From Luteimonas sp. RC10 (GTDB lineage Bacteria > Pseudomonadota > Gammaproteobacteria > Xanthomonadales > Xanthomonadaceae), in assembly GCF_014192745.1 (NCBI RefSeq), contig NZ_JACHYJ010000008.1, forward strand, positions 62,001 through 126,000: 64,000 nucleotides of DNA, given 5' to 3'. Below the pieces are notes generated by a model. The model made no database searches. It had not been told where the DNA came from and worked only from the letters and a program-made list of their open reading frames with translations. The translations under genes and the position numbers were made by a program. Below are positions 45,226 to 57,536 of the stretch, one piece after another (the stretch's first letter is position 1; each line of letters begins with the position of its first letter).

Positions 45226-46821
45226 ATGCCCCCAACGCCCCCGCCCGTCCACGACTACATCATCGTCGGCGCCGGTTCTGCCGGCTGCGTGCTCGCGCAC
45301 CGGCTCAGCGCCGACCCCAAGGTCCGGGTGTTGCTGCTCGAGGCCGGCCCCAACGACAGCCACCCGTTCCTGCACATGCCCGCGGCGGCAGGCAAACTCC
45401 GTGGCCGCGGCATGACCTGGGACGACACCACCGCGCCGCAGCCACCGCTTGCCGGGCGCACCCTGCGGTGGCCGCATGGGAAGGTGCTGGGCGGCTCGAG
45501 CGCGATCGACGCGATGTGCTACACCCGCGGCGCCCCGGCCGACTACGACGACTGGGCCGCCCACGGCGCCGAGGGCTGGGCCTGGCGCGACGTGCTGCCG
45601 TGGTTCCGGCACGCCGAAGGCAATGGTCGCGGCCGCGATCCGTTGCATGGCAGCGACGGGCCGCTGACGGTCTCCGATCTGCGTCATGTCGATCCGCACA
45701 CGCGGCGGTTCATCGAGGCGGGACAACAGGCCGGGTTGCCGGCCAATGCCGACTTCAACGGCCCCGACCCGCACGGCGTGGGTCTGTACCAGGTGACCCA
45801 GCGTGACGGCGCCCGCTGCTCGGCAGCGACCGCGTACCTGGACCGTGCGACCAGGGCACGGCCCAACCTCACGATCGTGACCGGGGCGCGGGTCAACCGG
45901 GTGACGTTCGAGCACGGCCGCGCGAACGGCGTGGTCTACGCGAGCGCGCGCGGCGCGTTCCATCAGCCGGCGACGCGCGAGGTGCTGTTGTGCGGTGGCG
46001 CGGTCAACTCGCCGCAACTGCTGATGCTCTCGGGCATCGGCCCCGCGCTGGCGCTGCGCCGGCATGGGCTGCCAGTGGTGCACGACGCGCCGGATGTCGG
46101 GCGCAACCTGCAGGATGCGCTCGGCATCCGCATCGCGCTCCCGAGCGACTGTCCCCCGCGCCACCGCCGCATGCGGGAGGCGGCGATCGCCTGGAACTAC
46201 TTCGTGCGCGGCCGGCGCGGTGCGGGGACCAGCAACGGGTTCGAGGCGGGTGGCTTCTTCCGCTCGCCGCTCGCCGGCGATGACCGCGCCGACATCCAGT
46301 TCCACTTCGCACCGGCGCAGCTCGATGCCCACGACCCGCGGTCGTTCGATGCGGGCTGCAGCCTGCGCGCCTGCGTCCTGCGACCGCGCAGTCGCGGCGA
46401 TGTACGACTGACCGGCAACCGGATCTCCGACCGGCCGCGCATCGACCCCGGCTACCTCAGCGATCCGGCAGGCTTCGACCTGCGGATGCTGGTCGAGTGC
46501 GCGCGCATCGCGCGCACGATCCTGGCGCAGGCCGCCTTCGATGGCATCCGCAACGCGCCGCTGCCGCCGGGCGACGCGGCCTCGGACGACGAACTCGCCG
46601 CGTTCGTGCGCGACCAGGCCGAGTCGGTCCTTCGCGCGGCCGGCACCTGCCGCATGGGCACCGACGACCAGGCCGTCGTCGATCCGCAACTGCGGGTCCG
46701 CGGGGTCGCCGGCCTGCGTGTCGTCGATGCCTCGGTCATCCCCACGCTGCCCGGCGGCGACCTCAATGCGCCGGTGGTCATGCTCGCCGAACGCGCCGCG
46801 GCCTTGATCCTGCAGGCGTGA
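45226..46821 (+). CDS. GMC family FAD-dependent oxidoreductase, catalytic His replaced
   Basis: A 531-residue flavoprotein of the glucose-methanol-choline family, which oxidises alcohols. The FAD-binding start DYIIVGAGSAGCVLAHRLS and VLLLEAGP is clear, followed by the signature HGKVLGGSSAIDAMCY and the second signature GAVNSPQLLMLSGIGP. In choline dehydrogenase-like enzymes the C-terminal motif is HP(V/C)GTCRMG with a catalytic His; here it reads LRAAGTCRMG, so Arg470 stands in that place. The partner Asn514 in GGDLNAP is kept. The enzyme may be slow, inactive or adapted to another substrate. Divergent from the carrier gene; convergent with the M48 protease gene. Confidence 0.88.
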   Translation: MPPTPPPVHDYIIVGAGSAGCVLAHRLSADPKVRVLLLEAGPNDSHPFLHMPAAAGKLRGRGMTWDDTTAPQPPLAGRTLRWPHGKVLGGSSAIDAMCYTRGAPADYDDWAAHGAEGWAWRDVLPWFRHAEGNGRGRDPLHGSDGPLTVSDLRHVDPHTRRFIEAGQQAGLPANADFNGPDPHGVGLYQVTQRDGARCSAATAYLDRATRARPNLTIVTGARVNRVTFEHGRANGVVYASARGAFHQPATREVLLCGGAVNSPQLLMLSGIGPALALRRHGLPVVHDAPDVGRNLQDALGIRIALPSDCPPRHRRMREAAIAWNYFVRGRRGAGTSNGFEAGGFFRSPLAGDDRADIQFHFAPAQLDAHDPRSFDAGCSLRACVLRPRSRGDVRLTGNRISDRPRIDPGYLSDPAGFDLRMLVECARIARTILAQAAFDGIRNAPLPPGDAASDDELAAFVRDQAESVLRAAGTCRMGTDDQAVVDPQLRVRGVAGLRVVDASVIPTLPGGDLNAPVVMLAERAAALILQA

Positions 46822-46836
46822 TCCAGCGGACCTGAA

Positions 46837-48747
46837 TCACGGCGCGCCGGGCAGCCGGTCCGCCGCCGGCTCAAGCGCGGCGGGCAGCGGACAGTGCAGC
46901 ACACCGCAGATCGTGCGCAGCAATTCGGATTCGGCGACGCCGATGCGGCCGTCATGGCTGGCGGCTGCGGTGATGGCCTCGACCATCACCTCCTTGGCCA
47001 GCGGATCGAGGGCGTCGAGCGGCGCCCAGACCGCATCGAGCGCCTGCACGCCGGCACTCGGCGGTGCGTACGGCAGGTGATCGCGCGGCAGTACCCGCTG
47101 CATGCCGGCCAGATAGGCGCGCCGGGCCGCGGCGGGATCGTCGGGATGGCCGGCCTGCGCGACCACAGCGAGCAGGGTCGCGAGCTCGTGCTTGACGTTG
47201 CCCGGCTTGCGACGCCCGAAGCGGACATGGCGCGCCGGCGCGAGCGCCTCGCGGACCTGCGCGTCCAGCAGCCGGCCCAGGCAGTACTCGAACAGCGAGA
47301 CGTGGTCGTCCGCATGCACCACCGCGTGGACCGTGTCCAGGAACGCGGCGAGTGCTGGCCTCGCCTGGCGTCGCAGCACCGGGAAGGCCAGCGCGGCCAG
47401 CGGCAGGCGCAACATCGGATGGAGCATGCGCAGATGGGCCTGGCGCAGGTGATCGGCCTCGATCGCGGTGGCCTGACCGAGCCGGCTCGCGATCGCCTCG
47501 TGCTGCAGGCCGCGCACGCCCGCATCGTCGTCGAGCAACAGTCCCAGCAGCAGCGGCATCGCCGAGTCCCGATGCAGGACCGCCGCACGCAGGTCGTCAC
47601 CGATTGCCGACACCAGCGCATGCGCCCGCGCGTAATCGTCCTGATGCGGCTGGGCGACCTGCGCCGACACCGCGCGCGGGTCCAGCGCCATCGATCCGCC
47701 CGCCTGCGGCAAGGCCTGCGCTGCAGGTAGCAGGCCCAGCGCGGCATCCTCCGCCAGCCCGTCGGGCGGCGACTGCCACCACTGCACCTGCAGCCGCATC
47801 AGCTGGTCGGCGTCGAACCCCGGCTCGAGCGCCTGGATGCGCTGCAACAGCGGCGGATGGGTGGCGAACCACCCGTGCAGGCCCAGCCCGTCGCCGAACA
47901 GCATGTGGCTGGCTTCCTCGGCCGCATCACGGCGCGCCAAGCGCGAGCCACCGGTCGTGCCGGCGATCTTCTTCAACGCGCCAGCGATGCCGGCGGTCTG
48001 GCGCGTGAACTGCACGGCCGAGGCATCGGCCAGTTCCTCGCGGCTGCGGCTCACGCCCGCCTTGATCATGCGCGCGAAGAACGTACCGACGCTGCCGACG
48101 ATGATCGCCACGACCGCCAGCCCCATCAATGCCGCGACTAGGCTGTAACGCGCATGGCGCCCGTACACCAGCACCTTGCGGCCGGCGACGCCGATCATCA
48201 GCACACCGAACAGCACGCCCATCAGGCGCACGTTCAAGCGCATGTCGCCGTTGAGGATGTGGCTGAACTCGTGCGCAACCACACCCTGCAGTTCGTCGCG
48301 GTTGAGCCGGTCGAGCGCACCGCGGGTCACCGCGACCGCGGCGTCGGAGGCCGCGTAGCCGGCGGCGAAGGCATTGATACCGGGCTCGCCTTCGAGCACA
48401 TAGATCTTCGGCACCGGCACGCCCGATGCGATCGCCATCTCCTCGACGACGTTGCGCAGCCGGCGCAACTGCACGTCGTGCGTGTCCTCAACGACCGGCG
48501 TGCCGCCGAGCTGGCGCGCGACCCGGTCGCCACCGCCGCGCAATGTCGCGATGCGGTACAGCGATCCGATCACGATCGTGCCGGCCGTCAGCGCCGTCGC
48601 CCAGGCCAGCGTCTTGGCGTGCGGTCCGATCAGCCACCACACCGCGGCGTCGACGAGTCCGACGATCCCGATCACGGCCAGCGACAGCAGCAGCACCAGC
48701 CGTGTCGACTGTCGTCTGGCCTGGGCCTGGCGTTCGAAGAAGTTCAT
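46837..48747 (-). CDS. M48 family (HtpX-like) membrane metalloprotease with TerB-like tail
   Basis: A zinc protease of 636 residues at the inner membrane. Two N-terminal helices (about 19-38 and 46-64), then the M48 domain with HEFSH (zinc His159, His163, Glu160 catalytic) in VVAHEFSHILNGD, the family NAFAAGY upstream, and two more helices (about 180-200 and 212-232) with the third zinc ligand region SREELADASAVQ. The long C-terminal half is not protease: it ends in a TerB-like stretch DGRIGVAESELLRTICGVL. It lies 85 bases downstream of lemA, a common LemA-M48 pairing that suggests joint envelope-protein quality control. Confidence 0.88.
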   Translation of the reverse strand: MNFFERQAQARRQSTRLVLLLSLAVIGIVGLVDAAVWWLIGPHAKTLAWATALTAGTIVIGSLYRIATLRGGGDRVARQLGGTPVVEDTHDVQLRRLRNVVEEMAIASGVPVPKIYVLEGEPGINAFAAGYAASDAAVAVTRGALDRLNRDELQGVVAHEFSHILNGDMRLNVRLMGVLFGVLMIGVAGRKVLVYGRHARYSLVAALMGLAVVAIIVGSVGTFFARMIKAGVSRSREELADASAVQFTRQTAGIAGALKKIAGTTGGSRLARRDAAEEASHMLFGDGLGLHGWFATHPPLLQRIQALEPGFDADQLMRLQVQWWQSPPDGLAEDAALGLLPAAQALPQAGGSMALDPRAVSAQVAQPHQDDYARAHALVSAIGDDLRAAVLHRDSAMPLLLGLLLDDDAGVRGLQHEAIASRLGQATAIEADHLRQAHLRMLHPMLRLPLAALAFPVLRRQARPALAAFLDTVHAVVHADDHVSLFEYCLGRLLDAQVREALAPARHVRFGRRKPGNVKHELATLLAVVAQAGHPDDPAAARRAYLAGMQRVLPRDHLPYAPPSAGVQALDAVWAPLDALDPLAKEVMVEAITAAASHDGRIGVAESELLRTICGVLHCPLPAALEPAADRLPGAP

Positions 48748-48832
48748 GGCAGCCCGGGATCGGGGCACCGGAACCGCAGACAGGCGGCGCGCCACGTCCC
48801 GTCCCCGATGCGCAAACCCCGCTCCCCGTGGC

Positions 48833-49435
48833 TCAGAAGCGCACCCTGGGCGCGTCGCGGACCTCGGCACGATCGGCGGGAATATCGAGCAGCGCCGCCG
48901 GCCGGAAGCGGAAATTGTTGGCGACCAGGCTCGAGGGGAACACCTCGCGCCGGTTGTTGTAGGCCATGACCGCATCGTTGTAGGCCTGGCGCGCGAAGGC
49001 GACCTTGTTCTCGGTGCTGGCCAGTTCCTCGGTCAGCTGCAGCATGGTCTGGCTGGCCTTGAGATCGGGGTAGGCTTCCGACACCGCCAGCAACCGGCCC
49101 AGCGCGCCGTCGAGCGCGCCCTGCGACTGCGCCAGTCGGCCCATCGCGGCCGGGTCGCCGGGGGCGGCCTTGGCCGCCGCGAGTCCGGCCTGCGCCGCGC
49201 TGCGTGCGGAAATTACCGCCTCGAGCGTCTGCCGCTCGTGCTGCAGATAGCCCTTGGCGGTCTCCACGAGGTTGGGAATCAGGTCGAAGCGCCGCTGGAG
49301 TTGCACATCGATCTGCGCGAACGCGTTGCGGTAGGCGTTGCGGGCGGTGATCAGCCCGTTGTAGATCCCCACACCCCACAGGACGAGTGCGAAGAGCACA
49401 CCGATAAAAGCCAGCAGGATCAGCAGGCTACCCAT
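48833..49435 (-). CDS. lemA: LemA family protein
   Basis: A 200-residue protein with one N-terminal transmembrane helix (about 3-24) and a long helical cytoplasmic or periplasmic domain. Diagnostic blocks are YNGLITARNAYRNAFAQIDVQ-like segment at 26-45, RRFDLIPNLVETAKGY and the end VANNFRFRP with YNNRREVFPSS. Function is unknown, but it commonly accompanies M48 proteases, as here. The ATG at 49435 is preceded by AAGGGGAAG, an excellent ribosome-binding site; the TTG just upstream is not needed. It is divergent from the serine hydrolase gene across 85 bases. Confidence 0.93.
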   Translation of the reverse strand: MGSLLILLAFIGVLFALVLWGVGIYNGLITARNAYRNAFAQIDVQLQRRFDLIPNLVETAKGYLQHERQTLEAVISARSAAQAGLAAAKAAPGDPAAMGRLAQSQGALDGALGRLLAVSEAYPDLKASQTMLQLTEELASTENKVAFARQAYNDAVMAYNNRREVFPSSLVANNFRFRPAALLDIPADRAEVRDAPRVRF

Positions 49436-49520
49436 CAAACTTCCCCTTGTTCATGCAAACCGGATTTGACGCGCTATATCATCCCCGCTATTGCCGGAGC
49501 ATACGCAGGGGGAAGGCCCG

Positions 49521-50936
49521 ATGAAAAGCCGACATCCAGCTCGTCGCCCGCTCGCCCGGATCGGCCTGATCGGTTTGCTGTTGCCCGCCGCGCTCGGCTC
49601 GGCGGCGCAGAGCCCGCCCGCAGAGAGCGAAGCAGCCGACGACATTGCCGAGGTCGCCTCGGTGGTGCCATTGAACGAACGCCCGTTGGCGCGTAGCCGC
49701 GAGGACGCGGTCAAGCCCGAGCCGTTGATGCCGGTGCGCCAACCCAAGCCGTTGGCCAGCGGTTTCGATGTCGCGCTGTTCGAGGCGATGGCCCAGGACC
49801 TGGTCGCCAACCAGCGCGTGCCCGGCCTGGCGATGGCGATCGTTCACAACGGCCAGGTGCTGAGCGCGCGCGGCTACGGCATCACCGACGTCAAATCGGC
49901 CGAGCCGGTCGATGCGCACACCGTGTTCCGGCTCGCCTCGCTGTCGAAGTCCTTCGCCGGCACCATCACCGGCCTGCTGGTGTCCGAAGGCGCACTGCGC
50001 TGGGACAGCCATGTCGTCGATTACATGCCATCGCTGCGCTTCTCCGATCCTTCGGCCGCCCAGCAGCTCACGGTCGCTGACGTGTTGAGCCATCGCGTCG
50101 GTCTGGGTCGCAACACCTACGACCGCGACATCGAGCGCAACGCCGACTATCACGATCTGGTGCAGCGGCTCTCGGCCGCGCCGATGACCTGCCAGCCCGG
50201 CAACTGCTACGCCTACCAGAACGTCGCTTTCAGCCTGATCGGCGATGTCGTGTTCGCGACCTCCGGCCAGTTCTTCAGCGAGGCGGTGTCGCGGCGGATC
50301 TTCAAGCCGCTGGGCATGAACGACGCCAGCTATGGCCTGGAGGGCATCCAGGCCAGCCCGCGCTGGGCCAAGCCGCATGTGCGCGCAGGCGGCGGCTGGA
50401 CCTCGCTGATGCCCAAGCCGACCTACTACCGGCTGGCACCGGCCGCGGGCGTCAACGCCAGCATCGCCGACATGGCGCAGTGGATGCTCGGCCAGACCGG
50501 GCACCGCCCCGACGTGCTGCCGGCACCGCTGCTGGCGACGCTGCAGGCGCCGATCGTCGGCACCCCACCGGAGATGCGCAATTCGTCCTGGCGCCGCGAC
50601 CGGCTCGAGGCCGCCGGCTACGGGCTGGGCTGGCGCGTGTTCGACTACTCGGGCGAGCGCGTGGTCTTCCACGGCGGCGCCGTGCAGGGTTACCGCGGCC
50701 TGATGGCGATGATGCCCGAGCGCGACCTGGGCATCGTGGTGCTGTGGAACAGCGAGAGCAGCCTGCCGTCCGGGCTGATGCCGACGATCCTCGACCGCGC
50801 CATCGGCCTGCCGCCGCAGCGCTGGCTCGACGTCGACCCGAACATCGAGTTGCTGCACGCCCAACGCAGTCCCGCACCGGCGCACACGCCCAGCGGCGGC
50901 AGCACCACACACCGCGCCGCTGCGACGCCGGAATGA
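49521..50936 (+). CDS. Exported serine hydrolase (class C beta-lactamase / DD-peptidase-like)
   Basis: A periplasmic serine hydrolase of 471 residues in the beta-lactamase/EstB superfamily. A signal peptide (about 1-31) ends near SAAQ; a Pro/Glu-rich linker follows. The S-x-x-K active site is SLSKSF within FRLASLSKSFAGTI, the Tyr-x-Asn equivalent is YAYQNVAFS, and the third motif is FHGGAVQGYRG, where HGG replaces KTG. That combination favours an esterase or D-amino-peptidase-like enzyme rather than a true beta-lactamase. GGGGGAAGG stands 4-5 bases before the ATG. A possible promoter (TTGACG at 49466, TATTGC at 49489) lies upstream. Confidence 0.87.
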   Translation: MKSRHPARRPLARIGLIGLLLPAALGSAAQSPPAESEAADDIAEVASVVPLNERPLARSREDAVKPEPLMPVRQPKPLASGFDVALFEAMAQDLVANQRVPGLAMAIVHNGQVLSARGYGITDVKSAEPVDAHTVFRLASLSKSFAGTITGLLVSEGALRWDSHVVDYMPSLRFSDPSAAQQLTVADVLSHRVGLGRNTYDRDIERNADYHDLVQRLSAAPMTCQPGNCYAYQNVAFSLIGDVVFATSGQFFSEAVSRRIFKPLGMNDASYGLEGIQASPRWAKPHVRAGGGWTSLMPKPTYYRLAPAAGVNASIADMAQWMLGQTGHRPDVLPAPLLATLQAPIVGTPPEMRNSSWRRDRLEAAGYGLGWRVFDYSGERVVFHGGAVQGYRGLMAMMPERDLGIVVLWNSESSLPSGLMPTILDRAIGLPPQRWLDVDPNIELLHAQRSPAPAHTPSGGSTTHRAAATPE

Positions 50937-50941
50937 CGTCG

Positions 50942-50966
50942 AAGGGCCCGGTGCGTACCGGGCCTT
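50942..50966. terminator. Bidirectional terminator hairpin
   Basis: AAGG(G)CCCGGT and ACCGGGCCTT pair with a one-base bulge around GCGT, between the convergent serine hydrolase (stop 50936) and TlpA-like gene (stop 50982). Only short T runs flank it. Confidence 0.6.
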
Positions 50967-50981
50967 GATCGCCGCTCACAC

Positions 50982-51536
50982 TCAGCCGGCTGCAGGCCCG
51001 CCCGCCTGCGCGATCAGTTCCTCCAGCCGCGCCGCGGTGACCGGACCGAGGATCTTCTCGACCACACGTCCGTCCGGGCCGATGAGATAGGTCATCGGCA
51101 GGCCCTTGGGCGTCTCGAAATCGGCCGGCGGCTCGAAGGTGTCGACGATCGCGATCGGATAGACCACCGGGCGCGCCTCCAGGAACGTGCGCAGGTCCTC
51201 GGCGGTGGTGTCCTCGTAGGCCAGTCCCACCACCTGCACATGCTCGCGCATCGCATCGAGCGCCGACAGCTCGGGCATCTCCTTCAGGCACGGCGCGCAC
51301 CAGGTGGCCCAGAAATTGACGACGACCCATTGCCCACGATGCTCGGCCAGATCGAACGTCCCGCCGTCGATCGTCTCGACCCGCAGCGCCGGCTGCTCGC
51401 GCGACGATGCCGGCGCGGTATCGCCGGCAGGCGTGGCCGCGGCGCGATCGTCGACCGGGGCGGCAGCCTCTTCGCCGCGCTGGCAGGCGACGAGGGCGGC
51501 GGCGAGGGCGAGGCAGGGAACGAGGCGGCGGATCAT
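50982..51536 (-). CDS. TlpA-like thioredoxin-fold lipoprotein
   Basis: An exported thiol-disulfide protein of 184 residues. The signal peptide ends in a lipobox with Cys18 (AALVACQRG), and a low-complexity Ala/Pro linker of about 30 residues follows. The thioredoxin domain carries WCAPC in NFWATWCAPCLKEMP and the cis-Pro loop KGLPMTYLI, as in TlpA/ResA reductases that serve cytochrome maturation or periplasmic reduction. Its substrate is unknown. Start ATG 51536 overlaps the yihY stop by 4 bases, so it is translated from the yihY transcript. Confidence 0.9.
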   Translation of the reverse strand: MIRRLVPCLALAAALVACQRGEEAAAPVDDRAAATPAGDTAPASSREQPALRVETIDGGTFDLAEHRGQWVVVNFWATWCAPCLKEMPELSALDAMREHVQVVGLAYEDTTAEDLRTFLEARPVVYPIAIVDTFEPPADFETPKGLPMTYLIGPDGRVVEKILGPVTAARLEELIAQAGGPAAG

Positions 51537-52807
51537 GCGGAAGTCTCCGGTGGGGCGTAGACGCCGGCAACCCGGCGCTTGAGCAGGTCGCGCAAGGGAA
51601 TGCGCAGGTCGTCGAGGGCGGCAGACGCGGCGACGCCCAGGCGGTCGTCGCGGCACGGCAGGTGCGCTTCCTCGATCGGGATGCGCAGATGGCAGGCTTC
51701 GTAGAGCTCGGCCAGGCTCAAACCGTCGAGGTCGCGGGCCAGCAGCCACTCGCCGGTCTCGGCGCGGCGCAGCAGCTGGATCTCCTCCAGTTGCGCGAGC
51801 ATCTGCTGGACCAGCGCATCGGTCAGCATCGGCTCCAGCGCCTGGATCTCGTCGCTGTGCAGGCCGCGCCCGGACGGGCGCGCCTCGGCGAAGCGCCCGA
51901 GCATGCGCAGCAGGCCATAGAGCTCGTAGCCGCGCGGCAGGCGCAGGTGCGCCGGCTGATAGCGGAAGGCCGAGATCGACGAGGCAAACGAGGCGCCGAG
52001 CAGGATCGCGACCCAGCCCAGATACACCCACAGCAGGAAAATCGGCAGGAACGCGATCTGACCGTAGATCTTCTCGTAGGCACTGAAGCTGCCCAGGTAC
52101 AGGCCGATGCCCCACTTCACCAGTTCCGACAGCAGCACCGACAGCGCAGCGCCTGCGAACGCATGCCGCCACTGCACGGTGCGGTGCGGGACGACCCGGA
52201 AGATCGTTGCGAATGCCGTCAGTTCGATCAGCATCGGCGCCGCCCACAACATCGCGCCGCGCAACCAGCGCCCCGATTCGGTGCTGAAGATCTCCAGCGC
52301 GAAGAACCGCGCCGACACCGCCAGGCTCGCGGTCGCGATCAGCGCGCCAAGTGTGAGCACGGTCCAGTACACCAGGAACCGGCCGACCGTCGGCCGCGCC
52401 GACTTCACCCGCCAGATCCGATTGAACGTGCCCTCGATGCTGAGCAGCGTGACCAGCACCGAGATCACCAGCGCCACCACGCCGATCGTCGTCAGCTGCC
52501 CGGTATTGGCCGAGAGCTGCAGCAACACCGCTTCCACCGCGCGTGCGCTGCTGGGCACGAAGTTGGAGAAGATGTAGTCGCTGAGCTGGTCGCGCCACTG
52601 GCCGAACGCAGGAAACGCGGTCAGCACGCCGAACACCACCATCGACAGCGGCACCAGCGCGAACACCGTCGTGAAGGCCAGCGCACCGGCCGCCTCGAAC
52701 AGGCGATCGTCGAGAAAGCGCCGCCACAAAAAACGCGCGAACGACAGCGCCCGTGCGCGGTCGGTGATGCGCTCGCTCCAGCGGCTCAGGGTGTCGAGCG
52801 GTTCCAT
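51533..52807 (-). CDS. YihY family inner-membrane protein
   Basis: A 424-residue membrane protein of the YihY/BrkB family (UPF0761), once named ribonuclease BN in error. Six hydrophobic helices occupy about 38-265, with the family motif AGALAFTTVFALVPL and the late YGQIAFLPIFLLWVYLGW. The C-terminal 140 residues are a cytoplasmic extension with a winged-helix-like character. No transport function is firmly established. On the minus strand TACGCT ends 6 bases before the ATG 52807, so the mRNA may be leaderless. The TlpA-like lipoprotein gene is coupled behind it. Confidence 0.9.
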   Translation of the reverse strand: MEPLDTLSRWSERITDRARALSFARFLWRRFLDDRLFEAAGALAFTTVFALVPLSMVVFGVLTAFPAFGQWRDQLSDYIFSNFVPSSARAVEAVLLQLSANTGQLTTIGVVALVISVLVTLLSIEGTFNRIWRVKSARPTVGRFLVYWTVLTLGALIATASLAVSARFFALEIFSTESGRWLRGAMLWAAPMLIELTAFATIFRVVPHRTVQWRHAFAGAALSVLLSELVKWGIGLYLGSFSAYEKIYGQIAFLPIFLLWVYLGWVAILLGASFASSISAFRYQPAHLRLPRGYELYGLLRMLGRFAEARPSGRGLHSDEIQALEPMLTDALVQQMLAQLEEIQLLRRAETGEWLLARDLDGLSLAELYEACHLRIPIEEAHLPCRDDRLGVAASAALDDLRIPLRDLLKRRVAGVYAPPETSA

Positions 52808-52813
52808 CGGCGC

Positions 52814-52819
52814 AGCGTA
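52814..52819 (-). promoter_or_regulatory. -10 box of yihY
   Basis: On the minus strand TACGCT (moderate match) ends 6 bases before the ATG at 52807. Confidence 0.4.
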
Positions 52820-52831
52820 GCAAAGCGATGA

Positions 52832-53859
<1,028 letters not shown>

Positions 53860-53963
53860 TCGGGGACGGGCCGGGGTCGGGCGGAAGGTGCCGGGCCCGT
53901 GATCACCGATCGCGCAGCCACAATCCCGCCCGCTATCATGCCCCCCCACTCCACACAGACTGC

Positions 53964-54458
53964 ATGGCAATGGACGAGCTGCTGATCGTCACCACCGGTG
54001 GCACGATCGACAAGATCTACTTCGACGACAAATCGGACTACCAGGTCGGCGAACCGCAGATCGGACGCATGCTCGAGGAGCTGGGCGTCGCGTTCCGGTT
54101 CCGGGTCATTCCGATCATCCGCAAGGATTCGCTGCACATCACCGACGACGACCGCGAGCTGATCCGCGCGACGATCGCCGCGCAGCCTGCACGCCACGTG
54201 CTGCTGACCCACGGCACCGACTCGATGGTCGAGACCGCGAAGGTGCTGGCCTCGATCACCGACAAGACCATCGTGCTGACCGGGGCGCTGAGTCCGGCGC
54301 GCTTCCGCGGCTCGGACGCCGAATTCAATATCGGCACCGCCGTGGGCGCCGTGCAGTCCAAGCCGCCGGGGGTCTACGTGGCGATGAACGGCCGGATCTG
54401 GGACCCGCTCAAAGTCCGCAAGAATGTCGAGGCCAACCGCTTCGAGCCGGTGGCCTGA
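53964..54458 (+). CDS. Short asparaginase-domain protein
   Basis: A 164-residue protein equal to only the N-terminal domain of L-asparaginases (normally about 330 residues). The nucleophile motif TTGGTIDK, the second catalytic pair Thr-Asp in THGTDSMVETA and a Lys in TDKTIVLTGA are all present, so the catalytic centre may be complete although the C-terminal domain is absent. Homologues of this compact form occur in xanthomonads, so it is probably not a broken gene. TATCAT lies about 25 bases upstream of the first ATG; an ATG two codons later is an alternative. It is convergent with the propeptide-like gene. Confidence 0.83.
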   Translation: MAMDELLIVTTGGTIDKIYFDDKSDYQVGEPQIGRMLEELGVAFRFRVIPIIRKDSLHITDDDRELIRATIAAQPARHVLLTHGTDSMVETAKVLASITDKTIVLTGALSPARFRGSDAEFNIGTAVGAVQSKPPGVYVAMNGRIWDPLKVRKNVEANRFEPVA

Positions 54459-54474
54459 GCAAGCGCCCCGCGCT

Positions 54475-54882
54475 TCAGCGCTGGATGGTCATGATGCCGT
54501 CGGGCTCTGCGTAGTCGACATCGGCATCGGCTTGCAGCGCCTCGAGCAGGCGGCGTGTGCCGGCCGCGTCGAGCGCGGGGTCGACCGAGAACACATCCGC
54601 CCCGACGGCCAGTCGGCGCAGCCACGACAGCTTCGGCGACGCAGCCGCCTTGCCGGTCTGCGACAGGGCGTCGGCCACCTGGTCCAGGTGCGCCTGCACG
54701 GCGTGCGGGTCGCGCGCCGGCTCGGTGCCGGCCCGATACTTGACGATGAAACGCTGCTGCATGGCGGGCTCATTGTGCGGCGGCGCAGGCGCGTCGGGGC
54801 CACGCGATGCCATCAATGCCGCGACCGGTGCGCACAGCACCGCCACGGCCAGAATGGCGTAGCCCATCGAAATCGGACGCAT
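54475..54882 (-). CDS. Stand-alone subtilase-propeptide (I9-like) protein
   Basis: A 135-residue exported protein that matches only the propeptide of the neighbouring S8 protease. A signal peptide or anchor covers about 1-25. The mature region opens with MQQRFIVKYRAG, goes on to LRRLAVGADVF and ends LQADADVDYAEPDG; the S8 propeptide has RFIVKYRDG, LRRTAVGADVV and LAADPDVEYVEVD in the same order. No catalytic domain follows. Such free I9-like proteins can inhibit or fold proteases. The start at 54882 gives the signal sequence; the frame is open further upstream. It lies 199 bases downstream of the lysyl-endopeptidase-like gene. Confidence 0.8.
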   Translation of the reverse strand: MRPISMGYAILAVAVLCAPVAALMASRGPDAPAPPHNEPAMQQRFIVKYRAGTEPARDPHAVQAHLDQVADALSQTGKAAASPKLSWLRRLAVGADVFSVDPALDAAGTRRLLEALQADADVDYAEPDGIMTIQR

Positions 54883-55081
54883 GGCCCTGCCCTGTCGAAA
54901 CCGCGGACTGCGGCGTGTCGAGCATGCCTTCATCCTGGCGATGCCCGGATGAAGGCCGCAAGACGATTGCGCGACACGGTGCGCTGCGCCGCCGGACAGC
55001 CGCTGGCGCCGCATCGCACGGTCGATCGACAGCGGCAGCAGGCCTTCCTGCCTGCGACCGCTGCCGACCGGCCGTTCACTT

Positions 55082-57409
<2,328 letters not shown>

Positions 57410-57432
57410 CTACCCCTCGTTGGATTGCACCG

Positions 57433-57467
57433 AAAAAACGGAGCACGCCGAATACCGGTGTGCTCCG
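57433..57467 (-). terminator. Rho-independent terminator after the S8 protease gene
   Basis: Read on the minus strand, CGGAGCAC and GTGCTCCG form an 8-bp stem with a 13-base loop followed by TTTTTT. It separates the S8 gene from the lysyl-endopeptidase-like gene. Confidence 0.85.
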
Positions 57468-57536
57468 CCGGCGACACGCGCGACGATCACGGCGCGCCGC
57501 CTGCCCTCTATCCCCGAGCCCTGCATCCCCGCCGCG

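Noticed and set aside
49466-49494. TTGACG-N17-TATTGC as a firm promoter for the serine hydrolase gene
   Set aside because: The -10 part matches only in part and other alignments (TATATC) are equally possible, so it was not listed as a feature.
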